A program made the translations under genes and the position numbers. A stretch of 45,597 nt of DNA from Paraclostridium dentum. Its GTDB lineage: Bacteria; Bacillota; Clostridia; Peptostreptococcales; Peptostreptococcaceae. Location of the stretch: the NCBI RefSeq assembly GCF_012922555.1, contig NZ_WIPK01000017.1, positions 1-45,597 of the forward strand, read 5' to 3'. Shown one piece after another: positions 35,475 to 44,188 of the stretch. Below the pieces are notes generated by a model. That model was not told the DNA's origin, ran no database searches, and worked only from the letters and a program-made list of their open reading frames with translations. Numbering within the stretch: position 1 is the first letter of the stretch; the number at the start of each line of letters is the position of its first letter.

Positions 35475-36872
35475 TTACTCATCTTTAGTTTTCGCAATTT
35501 CTACTGTTGGTTGCATTGAATGATCTATAGATAAAGTTTTTTTGTAAAATACACTAAAGCATATTATTGTTACAATTGCTGCAGTTATATCTGCAACTGG
35601 CTCTGCTGTTAATACACCTTGTAATTTATTTTCAAAGAATATTGGTAATATAAATATTAATGGTATCAATAATATTATCTTTCTAAGTAAAGCTAATATC
35701 ATAGATATTTTTGCTTGACCTAAAGCAAGGAATGTCTGCTGACAAGCGATTTGTGCTCCAAATAGTAGTATTCCCGCAAAGTAAATTCTCATACTCCATA
35801 CAGTTATTTCTACAAGTTGAGGATTACTATTAAATATAGATACAAATACTTGTGGGAATATCATTATAGCTCCCCACATTAAAGTTGTGTAAACTAAACA
35901 ACTTACTAATAATAGTTTAAATGTTTTTCTAACTCTATCTAATTTATCAGCTCCATAGTTAAAACTTATTATAGGTTGTGCACCTTGCGTTAATCCCATC
36001 ATAGGTAGTAATATTATTTGCATAACACTACTCATTATAGTCATTGCTCCTATAGCTAAATCTCCACCATATTTAGCAAGATTGTTATTCATAGATATAA
36101 TTACTAAACTTTCAGTTGCTTGCATTATAAATGGTGATATTCCTAAAAGTAAAATAGGACCAATAACTTTTAAATTTGGAACTATATATTTCTTTCTTAT
36201 CTTAAGGACACTTTTCTTTCCAACTAAGAATAATAAAACCCATACTGCAGAAACAAACTGTGCACTTATTGTTGCTAATGCCGCCCCTTTAACACCCATG
36301 TTAAATCCAAATATTAAAATCGGGTCTAGTACTATATTTATTATTGCTCCGATTAATACTGTTATCATACCTGTTTTTGCAAAACCTTGTGTATTTATAA
36401 AAGGATTCAGACCTAAACCAATTTGCACAAATAAAGTTCCTATAAGATATATACCAATATAATCATTTGCATATCCTATTGTATCTTTACTAGCTCCAAA
36501 AGCCCAAAGTATGTTTTCTTTAAAAATTAAAAGAGATATCGTTAATATAATTGCTATTATTACTAGTGTAGAAAAACTATTAGTCATTATTTTTTCTGCA
36601 CCATCATTATCTTTTTCCCCCATTTTTATGGCAGCTAATGGAGCTCCCCCCATACCTACTAATGCACTAAATGCTGATACAATCATTATTATTGGAAATG
36701 CTACTCCAACACCAGCCATTGCAAGCTCGCCATTAGGCATTCTACCTATGAAAATTCTATCAACTATATTGTATAAAACATTAACTAGCTGAGCTATTAT
36801 AGCAGGTAAAGCTAATTGGAATAATAATTTTCCAACACTACCTTTACCTAAATCTGTCGCTTGTTTCCCCAT
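35475..36872 (-). CDS. MATE-family efflux transporter
   Basis: This 465-residue protein has about twelve membrane segments. LLFQLALPAIIAQLVNVLYNIVDRIFIGRM and later GFNMGVKGAALATISAQ mark the MATE family, MepA-like branch. The ATG at 36872 follows GGAGG by 6 nt. A perfect 19-bp inverted repeat (36921-36965) lies just upstream and overlaps a possible -35 box, suggesting control by a repressor not encoded nearby. Substrate unknown. Confidence 0.9.
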   Translation of the reverse strand: MGKQATDLGKGSVGKLLFQLALPAIIAQLVNVLYNIVDRIFIGRMPNGELAMAGVGVAFPIIMIVSAFSALVGMGGAPLAAIKMGEKDNDGAEKIMTNSFSTLVIIAIILTISLLIFKENILWAFGASKDTIGYANDYIGIYLIGTLFVQIGLGLNPFINTQGFAKTGMITVLIGAIINIVLDPILIFGFNMGVKGAALATISAQFVSAVWVLLFLVGKKSVLKIRKKYIVPNLKVIGPILLLGISPFIMQATESLVIISMNNNLAKYGGDLAIGAMTIMSSVMQIILLPMMGLTQGAQPIISFNYGADKLDRVRKTFKLLLVSCLVYTTLMWGAIMIFPQVFVSIFNSNPQLVEITVWSMRIYFAGILLFGAQIACQQTFLALGQAKISMILALLRKIILLIPLIFILPIFFENKLQGVLTAEPVADITAAIVTIICFSVFYKKTLSIDHSMQPTVEIAKTKDE

Positions 36873-36920
36873 AATCGACCTCCATTTTTAAATTTATTAT
36901 TTTATATAATATCATATTCA

Positions 36921-36965
36921 TTAACAAACTTAAATATTTAACTTTAAAATATTTAAGTTTGTTAA
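36921..36965. repeat. 19-bp perfect inverted repeat upstream of the MATE gene
   Basis: TTAACAAACTTAAATATTT (36921-36939) repeats in reverse complement at 36947-36965 with a 7-bp spacer. There is no T-run on the minus strand, so a terminator for dinB is less likely than an operator. On the minus strand TTGTTA in its end could serve as a -35 with TAAAAT 17 bp away. Confidence 0.6.
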
Positions 36966-37011
36966 CATATTTACTATACGTTAATATTTTCCAAGTATAT
37001 ATATACCTATT

Positions 37012-38097
37012 TTATAGTTTATCAAACAATGATATATTATGATATTTTTCTTTTTCACAGTCTAATAAATTAGACATAGTTACACCAATTAATCTAATTT
37101 GCTTTTCTTTATTTTTAACTTTCTCAATTAAAATATTTGTATTTTTGAATATATCGTCATATGTATATATTGGAGATTCTAATGTTCTTCTTTTTGTAAC
37201 CTGTTTAAAATCTGCATATTTTATTTTAATAGTTATAGTCTTTCCACATTTATTAATATAATTTAATCTCTTACATACATCTTTTACAACATCTTTTATA
37301 TGTTCATTTAATTCATCTGAGTCAAAGTATACATTTGAAATAAAAGTACTTTCTGCTCCTACAGATTTTCTCTCTCTACTAATTTGAACCGGCCTATTAT
37401 CTATTCCTCTAGCAAAGTTATACATATCATAGCCTTTTTTCTTAAATACCTGTTCTAATTGAAGTAAGCTCATATTCCTTAAATCATATCCTTTTTTTAT
37501 ACCCATCATTTTTAAAGTTTTAGAAGTTACCTTCCCAATTCCAAAAAATTTATTAATAGGTAAATCATCTATAAATTCCTGAGCTTTATCTGGGGTTATA
37601 ACTGTAAGTCCATTAGGTTTTTTATAATCTGATGCAATTTTAGCTAAAAATTTATTATAAGATACTCCTGCAGAAGCTGTTATTCCTATTTCATTTTTTA
37701 TATCTTCTTTTATTTGTTTTGCAATTGTAGTAGCATATTTTATTTCTTTTTTATTTATACTTACATCTAAGTATGCCTCATCTAAAGATAAAGGCTCTAT
37801 TATATCTGTATATCTTTTAAATATTTCTCTTATTTGATACGATATTTTTTGATATACTTCAAATCTTGGAGGTACAAAAACTGCATGAGGACAACGTACA
37901 TAAGCTACACTAGATGGCATAGCTGAGTGTATCCCAAATATTCTCGCCTCATATGAGCATGTAGCAACTACTCCTCTTCCTTCCGGACTTCCTCCTACTA
38001 TAACAGGTCTTCCCTTTAACCTAGGATTATCTCTTTGCTCTACAGATGCATAAAATGCATCCATATCTATATGAATTATTTTTCTTTCACTATCCAC
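37012..38097 (-). CDS. dinB: DNA polymerase IV (DinB)
   Basis: This 361-residue Y-family polymerase copies damaged DNA. Catalytic motifs are HIDMDAFYASVEQRD at the start and EPLSLDEAYLDV near residue 104, with the helix-hairpin-helix FFGIGKVTSKTLKMMG at about 180. The little-finger domain follows and the C-terminus ends SLFDKL, close to a beta-clamp binding peptide. GTG 38097 follows GGAGG by 7 nt. No LexA-type box was obvious upstream. Confidence 0.94.
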   Translation of the reverse strand: MDSERKIIHIDMDAFYASVEQRDNPRLKGRPVIVGGSPEGRGVVATCSYEARIFGIHSAMPSSVAYVRCPHAVFVPPRFEVYQKISYQIREIFKRYTDIIEPLSLDEAYLDVSINKKEIKYATTIAKQIKEDIKNEIGITASAGVSYNKFLAKIASDYKKPNGLTVITPDKAQEFIDDLPINKFFGIGKVTSKTLKMMGIKKGYDLRNMSLLQLEQVFKKKGYDMYNFARGIDNRPVQISRERKSVGAESTFISNVYFDSDELNEHIKDVVKDVCKRLNYINKCGKTITIKIKYADFKQVTKRRTLESPIYTYDDIFKNTNILIEKVKNKEKQIRLIGVTMSNLLDCEKEKYHNISLFDKL

Positions 38098-38124
38098 TAA
38101 AACACCTCCTTACCGAAATATTCA

Positions 38125-38158
38125 TAAAAAAACCGCATTGTAATTTTACAATACGGTT
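38125..38158 (-). terminator. intrinsic terminator after the DUF1846 gene
   Basis: ACCGCATTGTAA pairs with TTACAATACGGT (one mismatch), followed by T residues on the minus strand. Confidence 0.8.
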
Positions 38159-38170
38159 ATATATCTGTAA

Positions 38171-39679
38171 TTAATTTTGATATAAGTTAGCTGATGGATA
38201 TTCTGGATCAGAAGTTGTATCTACTCCTAATTTTCTAAATGTTTGTTCATCATTTAAACTTAACATAGTAGTTGAATGTGCTTGAGCACCTTTTAACATA
38301 CTTAATTTTTCCATAGCTGCTTGAGCTGTTGGATTTGTAACTGCACATATACTTAATGCTGTTAAAATTTCTTCACAACTTAAAGCAACATTTCTATTAC
38401 CTAAAGTATTCGCTTTTAAGTTTATAATTGGTTCTAAAACTACAGGTGATATTAAGTGCATATCATCATTTATATTTGCAAAATGTTTTATAGCATTTAA
38501 AACTGCTGCAGCTGTTGCATTCATAGTTTCTGAAGCTTTTCCTGTAAGTATAGTTCCATCATTAAGTTCTAATGCAACTACTGGACATATATCGTTAGGA
38601 GTATTTGAAACTTCCTTTAATTTAGCACTATATTCTCTAGCTGGGATTACAACTTTTCTATCTTCTGGCTTTAAATTTAATTCTTCCATTATAAGTTTAA
38701 TTCTATCGTAAGCACCTTTATCAACTTGTCCTTTTTTATATTCACAAGCTGTTTTGAAGTATCTTCTTATTATCTCTTGTCTTGAAGCTTCTTGAACTAC
38801 TTCATCATCAACTATTCCATATCCTACTCTGTTAACACCCATATCTGTTGGAGATTGGTAAACAGATTCTTTTCCTGTTATTTTTTCTATTATTTTCTTT
38901 AAAACAGGGAATAATTCTAAATCTCTATTATAGTTAACTGACATTTGTCCATATTTTTCAAGGTGGAATGAATCTATCATGTTAACATCTTTTAAATCTA
39001 CTGTTGCAGCTTCATATGCTATATTTAAAGGATGTTTTAATGGCACATTCCAAACTGGGAATGTTTCAAATTTAGAATATCCAACTTCATTTCCTCTTTT
39101 GTTTTCATGGTATAACTGACTTAAACAAGTTCCTAACTTTCCGCTATTTGGACCCGGTGCTGTTACTACTACTATAGGTTTAGTTGTTTCTATATATGGG
39201 TTAGCTCCATATCCTTCATCACTAACTATAGTATCTACATCACTTGGGTATCCTTTTGTTGGAGCATGTTTATATACCTTTATACCTCTACGCTCTAATT
39301 TATTTATAAAAACTGTTGTTGCAGGTTGTCCTTCAAATCTTGTTATAACAACACTGTTAACATCTAGTTCATATGCTCTTAAATCATCTATTAATCTTAA
39401 AACTTCCATATCATAAGTGATACCAAAGTCTCCTCTTATTTTATTTCTTTCTATGTCACCTGCATAAACACATATCACAACTTCTAGTTTATCTTTTAAG
39501 TTTTGTAATACTTTTATTTTTGCATTTTCATCAAATCCTGGTAAAACTCTTTTAGCGTGAAGATCAAACATTAACTTCCCACCGAATTCTAAGTATAACT
39601 TATCATAGTTATTAACTCTCTCTAAGATATATTTAGACTGCTCTTCTAAATACTTTTTGTGATCAAATCCTATTTTCAT
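38171..39679 (-). CDS. DUF1846 (UPF0371) protein
   Basis: This 502-residue cytosolic protein belongs to the conserved DUF1846 family. It has [19 protein letters not shown] at the start, [42 protein letters not shown], a P-loop-like segment, and [24 protein letters not shown] near the end. The family is common in Firmicutes and its reaction is not established. The ATG at 39679 follows AGGAGG. The gene's 5' UTR is complementary to an upstream RNA (39890-39962) over the ribosome-binding site, so expression may be regulated at the RNA or DNA level. Confidence 0.88.
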   Translation of the reverse strand: MKIGFDHKKYLEEQSKYILERVNNYDKLYLEFGGKLMFDLHAKRVLPGFDENAKIKVLQNLKDKLEVVICVYAGDIERNKIRGDFGITYDMEVLRLIDDLRAYELDVNSVVITRFEGQPATTVFINKLERRGIKVYKHAPTKGYPSDVDTIVSDEGYGANPYIETTKPIVVVTAPGPNSGKLGTCLSQLYHENKRGNEVGYSKFETFPVWNVPLKHPLNIAYEAATVDLKDVNMIDSFHLEKYGQMSVNYNRDLELFPVLKKIIEKITGKESVYQSPTDMGVNRVGYGIVDDEVVQEASRQEIIRRYFKTACEYKKGQVDKGAYDRIKLIMEELNLKPEDRKVVIPAREYSAKLKEVSNTPNDICPVVALELNDGTILTGKASETMNATAAAVLNAIKHFANINDDMHLISPVVLEPIINLKANTLGNRNVALSCEEILTALSICAVTNPTAQAAMEKLSMLKGAQAHSTTMLSLNDEQTFRKLGVDTTSDPEYPSANLYQN

Positions 39680-39688
39680 TGTTCTTCC

Positions 39689-39721
39689 TCCTAGATAAAT
39701 TGTAAATTTAGTAGATATTTT
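39689..39721. repeat. inverted repeat, gene-proximal copy (DUF1846 leader)
   Basis: TCCTAGATAAAT (39689-39700) followed by ATTTAGTAGATATTTT (39706-39721). It is matched in inverted orientation at 39925-39962. The TCCT is the complement of the DUF1846 Shine-Dalgarno. Confidence 0.8.
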
Positions 39722-39888
39722 TCAAAAAATAAATTAAAATTAAATTAAATAAATAAAAAAATAATATAAATAGATTATAGTCTTAAATTTTCACGTATCC
39801 ATTTCATATCATATATAACTATAACCCAATTTAAAGTAAAATAATATCATAAATTTTTATATTTTTCTAGTGTATTTTCTAAAATCAA
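39722..39888. other. AT-rich spacer between inverted repeats
   Basis: This is part of the gene-free 400-bp stretch 39680-40086. It has no open frame with a ribosome site. A possible minus-strand promoter (TTTACT, 17 bp, TATATA) lies near 39809-39837 and could drive DUF1846 independently. Confidence 0.4.
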
Positions 39889-39889
39889 T

Positions 39890-39962
39890 AAAAAAAAACT
39901 AACTCCAAATGAGTTAGTTTAATCAAAATATCTACTAAATGTTTAATCTATTTATCTTAGGA
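39890..39962 (-). ncRNA. candidate antisense RNA or attenuated leader upstream of DUF1846
   Basis: A minus-strand transcript from the promoter at 39969-39997 would be about 73 nt. Its 5' half (UCCUAAGAUAAAU at 39950-39962, then AUUUAGUAGAUAUUUU at 39925-39940) is complementary to the DUF1846 leader including the Shine-Dalgarno. Its 3' half is a terminator: stem of 10 bp (39896-39905 and 39911-39920), loop AUUUG, then nine T residues. The only genes on the right are on the plus strand, so this terminator serves no gene. Confidence 0.5.
39925..39962. repeat. inverted repeat, distal copy
   Basis: Reverse complement of the copy at 39689-39721. The core 16 bp are identical, and the outer part differs by a 4-5 bp insertion and one extra A. 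Confidence 0.8.
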
Positions 39963-39968
39963 CTTACT

Positions 39969-39997
39969 ATTCTAAATCATTTAAGAACTATTTGCAA
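39969..39997 (-). promoter_or_regulatory. promoter of the candidate RNA upstream of DUF1846
   Basis: On the minus strand TTGCAA (39992-39997), 17 bp and TAGAAT (39969-39974). Predicted start near 39962, at the edge of the distal inverted repeat. Confidence 0.5.
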
Positions 39998-40086
39998 TAT
40001 GTTTTTTTAATTTCTATTTAAATTTTCAGTATATTTTTTCCAGCTTGACTCAATAATATATTTATATTGTAGTGGGAGGTGTTTTT

Positions 40087-40407
40087 TTGATTAAGTGTTT
40101 ATCTACAAACTGCACTTTTAATAATAGCGGAGTATGCTCTGCGTCTGTAATTCATATAGAAGGGTTTGATGCTGACGTTACACCTGAGACTTACTGTAAA
40201 ACATTTGTTGAAGCAGATAATTTTTCTAAAATGACAAGTTCCGTATGTGACAGTGAAACTTCTTCTAAAAATATAATTTGTAGTGCTTCTAATTGTACAT
40301 ACAACTTTAATGGTGCTTGTAAGTCTTCAGATGTTCAGATCAACTCTTTAAATAATACTTGTGAAACATTTATAAAAAGATATTTTAATAGTAATTATGA
40401 ATATTAA
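40087..40407 (+). CDS. DUF1540-type small cysteine-rich protein
   Basis: The protein has about 106 residues with two repeats of a cysteine pattern: IKCLSTNCTFNNSGVCSASVIHI (residues about 2-24) and IICSASNCTYNFNGACKSSDVQI (about 62-84), each followed by one more cysteine (YCKTF, TCETF). This is the DUF1540 arrangement, thought to bind metal. The TTG at 40087 is 7 nt after GGAGG and is preferred over the GTG at 40072, which lies within the ribosome site. It is monocistronic, and function is unknown. Confidence 0.82.
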   Translation: MIKCLSTNCTFNNSGVCSASVIHIEGFDADVTPETYCKTFVEADNFSKMTSSVCDSETSSKNIICSASNCTYNFNGACKSSDVQINSLNNTCETFIKRYFNSNYEY

Positions 40408-40409
40408 TT

Positions 40410-40434
40410 AAAGGCACCTGTCATAGGTGCCTTT
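40410..40434 (+). terminator. hairpin after the DUF1540 gene
   Basis: Perfect 10-bp stem AAAGGCACCT (40410-40419) and AGGTGCCTTT (40425-40434). The tail is only partly T-rich. Confidence 0.65.
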
Positions 40435-40508
40435 AATATTTGTGCACTAATTTGTCCCTAATTTAATAATATATTATTAATCATTTTATATATTAGGGGT
40501 GAATTCAG

Positions 40509-41132
40509 TTGATAGAGTCGTTAATTTTAGTTTCTTCTTTATGTATAGATACTTTTGTAGCTAGTATAGCTTATGGGACCGATAGAATAAAAATCCCTTT
40601 TTATTCTAATTTAGTAATAAATTTAGTTTGTTCCTTGTTTCTTGGGATAGCTTTAGCTCTTGGTGGATTTTTAAAAGATTTTTTATCTCCAAATACGGCA
40701 AGTGTTTTAAGTTTTGCATTATTACTATCACTTGGTTTTTTTAGACTATTTGAATCTTTTTTTAAAACCTATGTTAGAAAATTTTCTAGTGCAGGCGCAC
40801 CTTTGACTTTTAAAGTATTTGACTTTAAATTTGTTTTAGAGATTTATGCTAATGAAACTAAGGCTGATTATGACAAGTCCAAAACTCTTACACTTAAAGA
40901 AGCTGTATATTTAGCTGTCGCGCTTTCATTAGATAGTTTAGCTGTTGGATTCGGTAGTAGTTTGGTATCAATAAATCATTTACAAGTTGTTATACTATCT
41001 TTCGTTATAGGAACTTGCTGCCTTTTTATAGGCGTTCGTATAGGTAAAAAATTTATAGAGAAAGTAGATTTAAATCTTTCTTGGCTTTCTGGATTAATGC
41101 TTATTGTTTTAGCATTCATTCGTTTTATATAA
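40509..41132 (+). CDS. YtaF-like sporulation membrane protein (MntP-related fold)
   Basis: This 207-residue membrane protein has about six hydrophobic segments in two halves separated by a charged loop (about residues 85-130). The opening LILVSSLCIDTFVASIAYG and the matching ALSLDSLAVGFGSSL are the paired D-containing motifs of the MntP/YtaF family. YtaF homologues are listed as sporulation membrane proteins; manganese export has not been shown for this branch. TTG 40509 follows GGGGTG. Confidence 0.8.
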   Translation: MIESLILVSSLCIDTFVASIAYGTDRIKIPFYSNLVINLVCSLFLGIALALGGFLKDFLSPNTASVLSFALLLSLGFFRLFESFFKTYVRKFSSAGAPLTFKVFDFKFVLEIYANETKADYDKSKTLTLKEAVYLAVALSLDSLAVGFGSSLVSINHLQVVILSFVIGTCCLFIGVRIGKKFIEKVDLNLSWLSGLMLIVLAFIRFI

Positions 41133-41159
41133 AAAGAGAAGCATAGTGCTTCTCTTTTT
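41131..41159. terminator. bidirectional terminator
   Basis: Perfect stem AAAAAGAGAAGCA (41131-41143) and TGCTTCTCTTTTT (41147-41159), loop TAG. It serves the YtaF-like gene and the convergent PTS IIC gene. Confidence 0.88.
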
Positions 41160-41163
41160 ATTT

Positions 41164-42507
41164 TTATGCAAAATCTATTTCATCAAAACTAAAATCTTCA
41201 TCTTCATTAGTTTCTTCTAATTCTTTCTTTATCATATTTCCTTCATATACTTTAAAGAACGGATAATATGTAACTATACTTATTAATACTAATGCACATA
41301 CAAATATAACATTTCTAATATCCATAGATGATAAGTATGCTTGTGCAAAGAATGGTGTAAATGATGGATCTACTATATACCCACAAGTTATAAAGCCTAT
41401 CTTTTGTGCAAAATAAGTAAGTGATACTGATATAATCGGAGTTATTATAAATGGTATAGCAAGTATAGGATTAAATACTATAGGTCCTCCAAATATTATA
41501 GGTTCGTTTATTCCACATATACCAGGTACAATAGATAGTCTACCTAATGATTTTAAGTGTGTAGATTTACTTTTAGCCATTAAAATAGCTAATCCCAATG
41601 TATTTCCTGCTCCACCTAAAATTGCTATTCTAAACATTTGTAAGTTCATTAAAACATTAGGATCTTGTCCTGCTGCTACTAAATCTGAATTTAGACCTGT
41701 ATTACTAAGGCCTAATGCAAATGCTATTGGAAATATTATAGATGTCCCATTTACTCCAAATAGCCATAAAAGATTACCAAAGGTAATAAGCATTAAATAT
41801 CCCCATATATTATCAGCTACACTAAGAGCTGGAGTAAGTATGCTCATTATAGATTGAGGTAAGCTCATTCCTGTATTTGCTATTATAATTACATTTAAAC
41901 CATATAATACAACTATGTTTAATAAAAGAGGTATTAATGTGTTTATAAAAGATGAAACAGCAGAAGGAACTGAACTAGGCAAGTTAAACTTCCAATTCAT
42001 TTTATCTACTACCCTACTTATTTCAACCGACGCAATTCCTATTATAATAGCTACAAACAGTCCATCTGCCCCTAAAAATGACATTGGTATATTTCCATCA
42101 TTGCTAGGTGCACAAATCATAAAAAATAGTGATGTTGATATAAGACCAGACATAGCTGCATTCATCTTGTAATTACTAGCTAACGTATACGCTATTGCAA
42201 ATGCAGACATTAATCCAAGAAGACCCATCGTCATATCAAATGGAGCCGTTATAGTCGAATAATTTTCAACTGCAAATTCTTTCCATGATAATAAGAACTG
42301 TATGAATACATTACTGTTATTAGGATCAACCAACTCAGGGTTTATAGGAGGATTTGCTATTATTAAAAATAACGATCCAACTACTATTAGTGGTAATGTC
42401 ATCATCATACCTGTTGAAATAGCATTTAAATGCCTTTGACTCCCAATTTTAGCTCCAATAGGAGATAATATTTTATCTAATTTATCTAAAAGCTTACTTT
42501 GTCCCAT
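41164..42507 (-). CDS. PTS system cellobiose/lichenan-family IIC component
   Basis: This 447-residue EIIC of the lactose/cellobiose family has about ten membrane segments. GQSKLLDKLDKILSPIGAKI at the start and GICGINEPIIFGGPIVFNPI in the second half are family features. It ends DEDFSFDEIDFA, very close to the tail of the IIC at 11041-12396. No IIA, IIB or glycosidase gene is adjacent. It lies 33 bp after a RarA C-terminal-like gene and is divergent, with it, from an RpiR regulator. Confidence 0.87.
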   Translation of the reverse strand: MGQSKLLDKLDKILSPIGAKIGSQRHLNAISTGMMMTLPLIVVGSLFLIIANPPINPELVDPNNSNVFIQFLLSWKEFAVENYSTITAPFDMTMGLLGLMSAFAIAYTLASNYKMNAAMSGLISTSLFFMICAPSNDGNIPMSFLGADGLFVAIIIGIASVEISRVVDKMNWKFNLPSSVPSAVSSFINTLIPLLLNIVVLYGLNVIIIANTGMSLPQSIMSILTPALSVADNIWGYLMLITFGNLLWLFGVNGTSIIFPIAFALGLSNTGLNSDLVAAGQDPNVLMNLQMFRIAILGGAGNTLGLAILMAKSKSTHLKSLGRLSIVPGICGINEPIIFGGPIVFNPILAIPFIITPIISVSLTYFAQKIGFITCGYIVDPSFTPFFAQAYLSSMDIRNVIFVCALVLISIVTYYPFFKVYEGNMIKKELEETNEDEDFSFDEIDFA

Positions 42508-42540
42508 TTAAACAATCTCCCTTTTTATAAATTCTAGATT

Positions 42541-43155
42541 TTATTCTTGCCAAGGATTATATTGGAATGCACTTTCTACTGCATCTTCTGGTTTATATAT
42601 CTCTAATATCTTTCCATATCTCTCTTTATAATCATTATCTACTTCCATTTGAGGTATAACTTTGCTAGCCTCATTTAAAAAATGGAATGAATCTCTTCCC
42701 ATTTCTGCCCCTCTTACAGTATGCTTATCAAGTGCATAATCTGGAATTTCAGGTATTTTCCCCATTGCAAATCCCTTTATAACTATGTTTTTTAATAGAT
42801 CACTCGAACGATCTTTTTGACATTTACATAAATATCTTATTGCATGTATAAAGTATATTGGTCTATCCCCATCTGCATAAGAAAACTGCTTTCTCATTTC
42901 ATATAAATTATTGACTATAGTACAAGCCATAGGATCTCCCATACCTATATCCTCTACAGTTATAGTTAATAACCTTCTCCAAAGTTTCTCTTCCATTTGA
43001 GGTGATGTTATGTACATTTCATATGCAAACTCACAAGCTTGCTCCTCTAACCCTCTTCTTATTGATTTTTGAAGTGATGATATTACCTCATCTCCATTTA
43101 GCCCATTACGAGTTTTTATTCTTGCCCACGGGTCTTTTATAAATTTTTCAGCCAT
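42541..43155 (-). CDS. stand-alone RarA/MgsA C-terminal-like protein
   Basis: The roughly 204-residue protein is all helical and resembles the C-terminal part of RarA/MgsA replication-associated AAA+ ATPases: EVISSLQKSIRRGLEEQACEFAYEM, then EEKLWRRLLTITVEDIGMGDP, then a helix and FIHAIRYLCKCQKDRSSDLL. The AAA+ ATPase core (Walker A and B) is absent. The ATG at 43155 follows GGAGG by 8 nt and is preferred over the ATG at 43170. It is co-transcribed with a PTS IIC, which gives no obvious functional link. Role unknown. Confidence 0.65.
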   Translation of the reverse strand: MAEKFIKDPWARIKTRNGLNGDEVISSLQKSIRRGLEEQACEFAYEMYITSPQMEEKLWRRLLTITVEDIGMGDPMACTIVNNLYEMRKQFSYADGDRPIYFIHAIRYLCKCQKDRSSDLLKNIVIKGFAMGKIPEIPDYALDKHTVRGAEMGRDSFHFLNEASKVIPQMEVDNDYKERYGKILEIYKPEDAVESAFQYNPWQE

Positions 43156-43228
43156 GATGTCTACCTCCATATATTTTTATTTATATTTTTTTTAAATTCA
43201 TATATAATAGCCTTTGAGGTGGTTAAAT

Positions 43229-43933
43229 ATGAATTTTGAATATCTTCGTGATAAGTACCAACTATCTAAAATAGAACAAAATATTTTAAAATATCTATAT
43301 GATAATATTGATAACTTGAAAAAAATAGGTATACGAAAAGTTGCTCAGGACAACTTTACTTCAACAACTATTATATATAAACTTTGTAAAAAACTAGGTT
43401 TTGAAGGTTACTCAGATATGATTTATAATATATCTTACTCTAGCAAGTCTAATGATACAGATACTAATGTAGATATATTTTCAAATGCATATAACCAACT
43501 AAACTTAAATTTAGTTCCTTTATCTAAAACACTAAAAGAATCTAAAAATAAATTAATAATGTTACTAGGAGTCGGATATTCTCAAATGATTGCAAATTAT
43601 ATGAGCGAGCGTTTTGTTATAAATGGATTTAAATGTATAGCCAATACTCATCTACAACTTTTAGATAAATCTAACTCTAAAGATGTTTTACTAATAGCTA
43701 TATCAAATTCAGGTGAAAGCTCTAGTATATTAGATGTAGTTCAAACAGCTAAAAATAATGATATTAAAATAATTAGTTTTGTTGGTAATGAAAATTCTAC
43801 GCTTGCTAAACTTTCTGATTTTCCTATAATTTTAAAAGGCTTTGAAAAATTTCCAAATTTAAAAAATCCACCTAATACATTCTTCTCTGAAGTTTTATTG
43901 TTATTTGAATGCATCATAAGTAACATTGATTAA
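43229..43933 (+). CDS. RpiR-family transcriptional regulator
   Basis: This 234-residue protein has an N-terminal helix-turn-helix of the RpiR type (LSKIEQNILKYLYDN, IRKVAQDNFTSTTIIYKLCKKLGFEGYSDM) and a sugar-isomerase (SIS) ligand domain (LLGVGYSQMIANYMSERF, DVLLIAISNSGESSSILDVV). It is divergent from the RarA-C/PTS IIC operon and probably controls it in response to a phosphosugar. ATG 43229 follows GAGG; an in-frame TTG at 43214 lies in the ribosome site. Confidence 0.87.
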   Translation: MNFEYLRDKYQLSKIEQNILKYLYDNIDNLKKIGIRKVAQDNFTSTTIIYKLCKKLGFEGYSDMIYNISYSSKSNDTDTNVDIFSNAYNQLNLNLVPLSKTLKESKNKLIMLLGVGYSQMIANYMSERFVINGFKCIANTHLQLLDKSNSKDVLLIAISNSGESSSILDVVQTAKNNDIKIISFVGNENSTLAKLSDFPIILKGFEKFPNLKNPPNTFFSEVLLLFECIISNID

Positions 43934-44026
43934 TTTTGTATTAAAGTAATATTAATATTTTTTTTAGTTTTTTTAAATATTTTTTAAGTGTTTAGAAAAA
44001 AGTTTTCAAATAAAAAACATTTTATT

Positions 44027-44055
44027 AAAAAAGTTCTTAATTTTAGGACTTTTTT
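44027..44055 (+). terminator. intrinsic terminator after the RpiR gene
   Basis: AAAAAAGTTCT (44027-44037) pairs with AGGACTTTTTT (44045-44055), using one U-G pair on the plus strand. Confidence 0.75.
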
Positions 44056-44057
44056 AT

Positions 44058-44086
44058 TTGCACTTTTACATATATATTCATAAAAT
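44058..44086 (+). promoter_or_regulatory. likely promoter of the DEAD-box helicase
   Basis: TTGCAC (44058-44063), 17 bp and TAAAAT (44081-44086). The leader to the start codon would be about 95 nt, with no clear structure seen. Confidence 0.5.
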
Positions 44087-44188
44087 TATGACCATAATTT
44101 ATAATATAGTTAGAATTAATGACCTTATTATGATATTATTAATAGGTTGTCTTAAATTAAATTAGCAATATTTTGAGAGGTAAATAAT

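Noticed and set aside
39706-39940. A miniature transposable element flanked by inverted repeats
   Set aside because: No target-site duplication is seen outside the repeats, and the gene-proximal repeat includes the functional ribosome-binding site of DUF1846.
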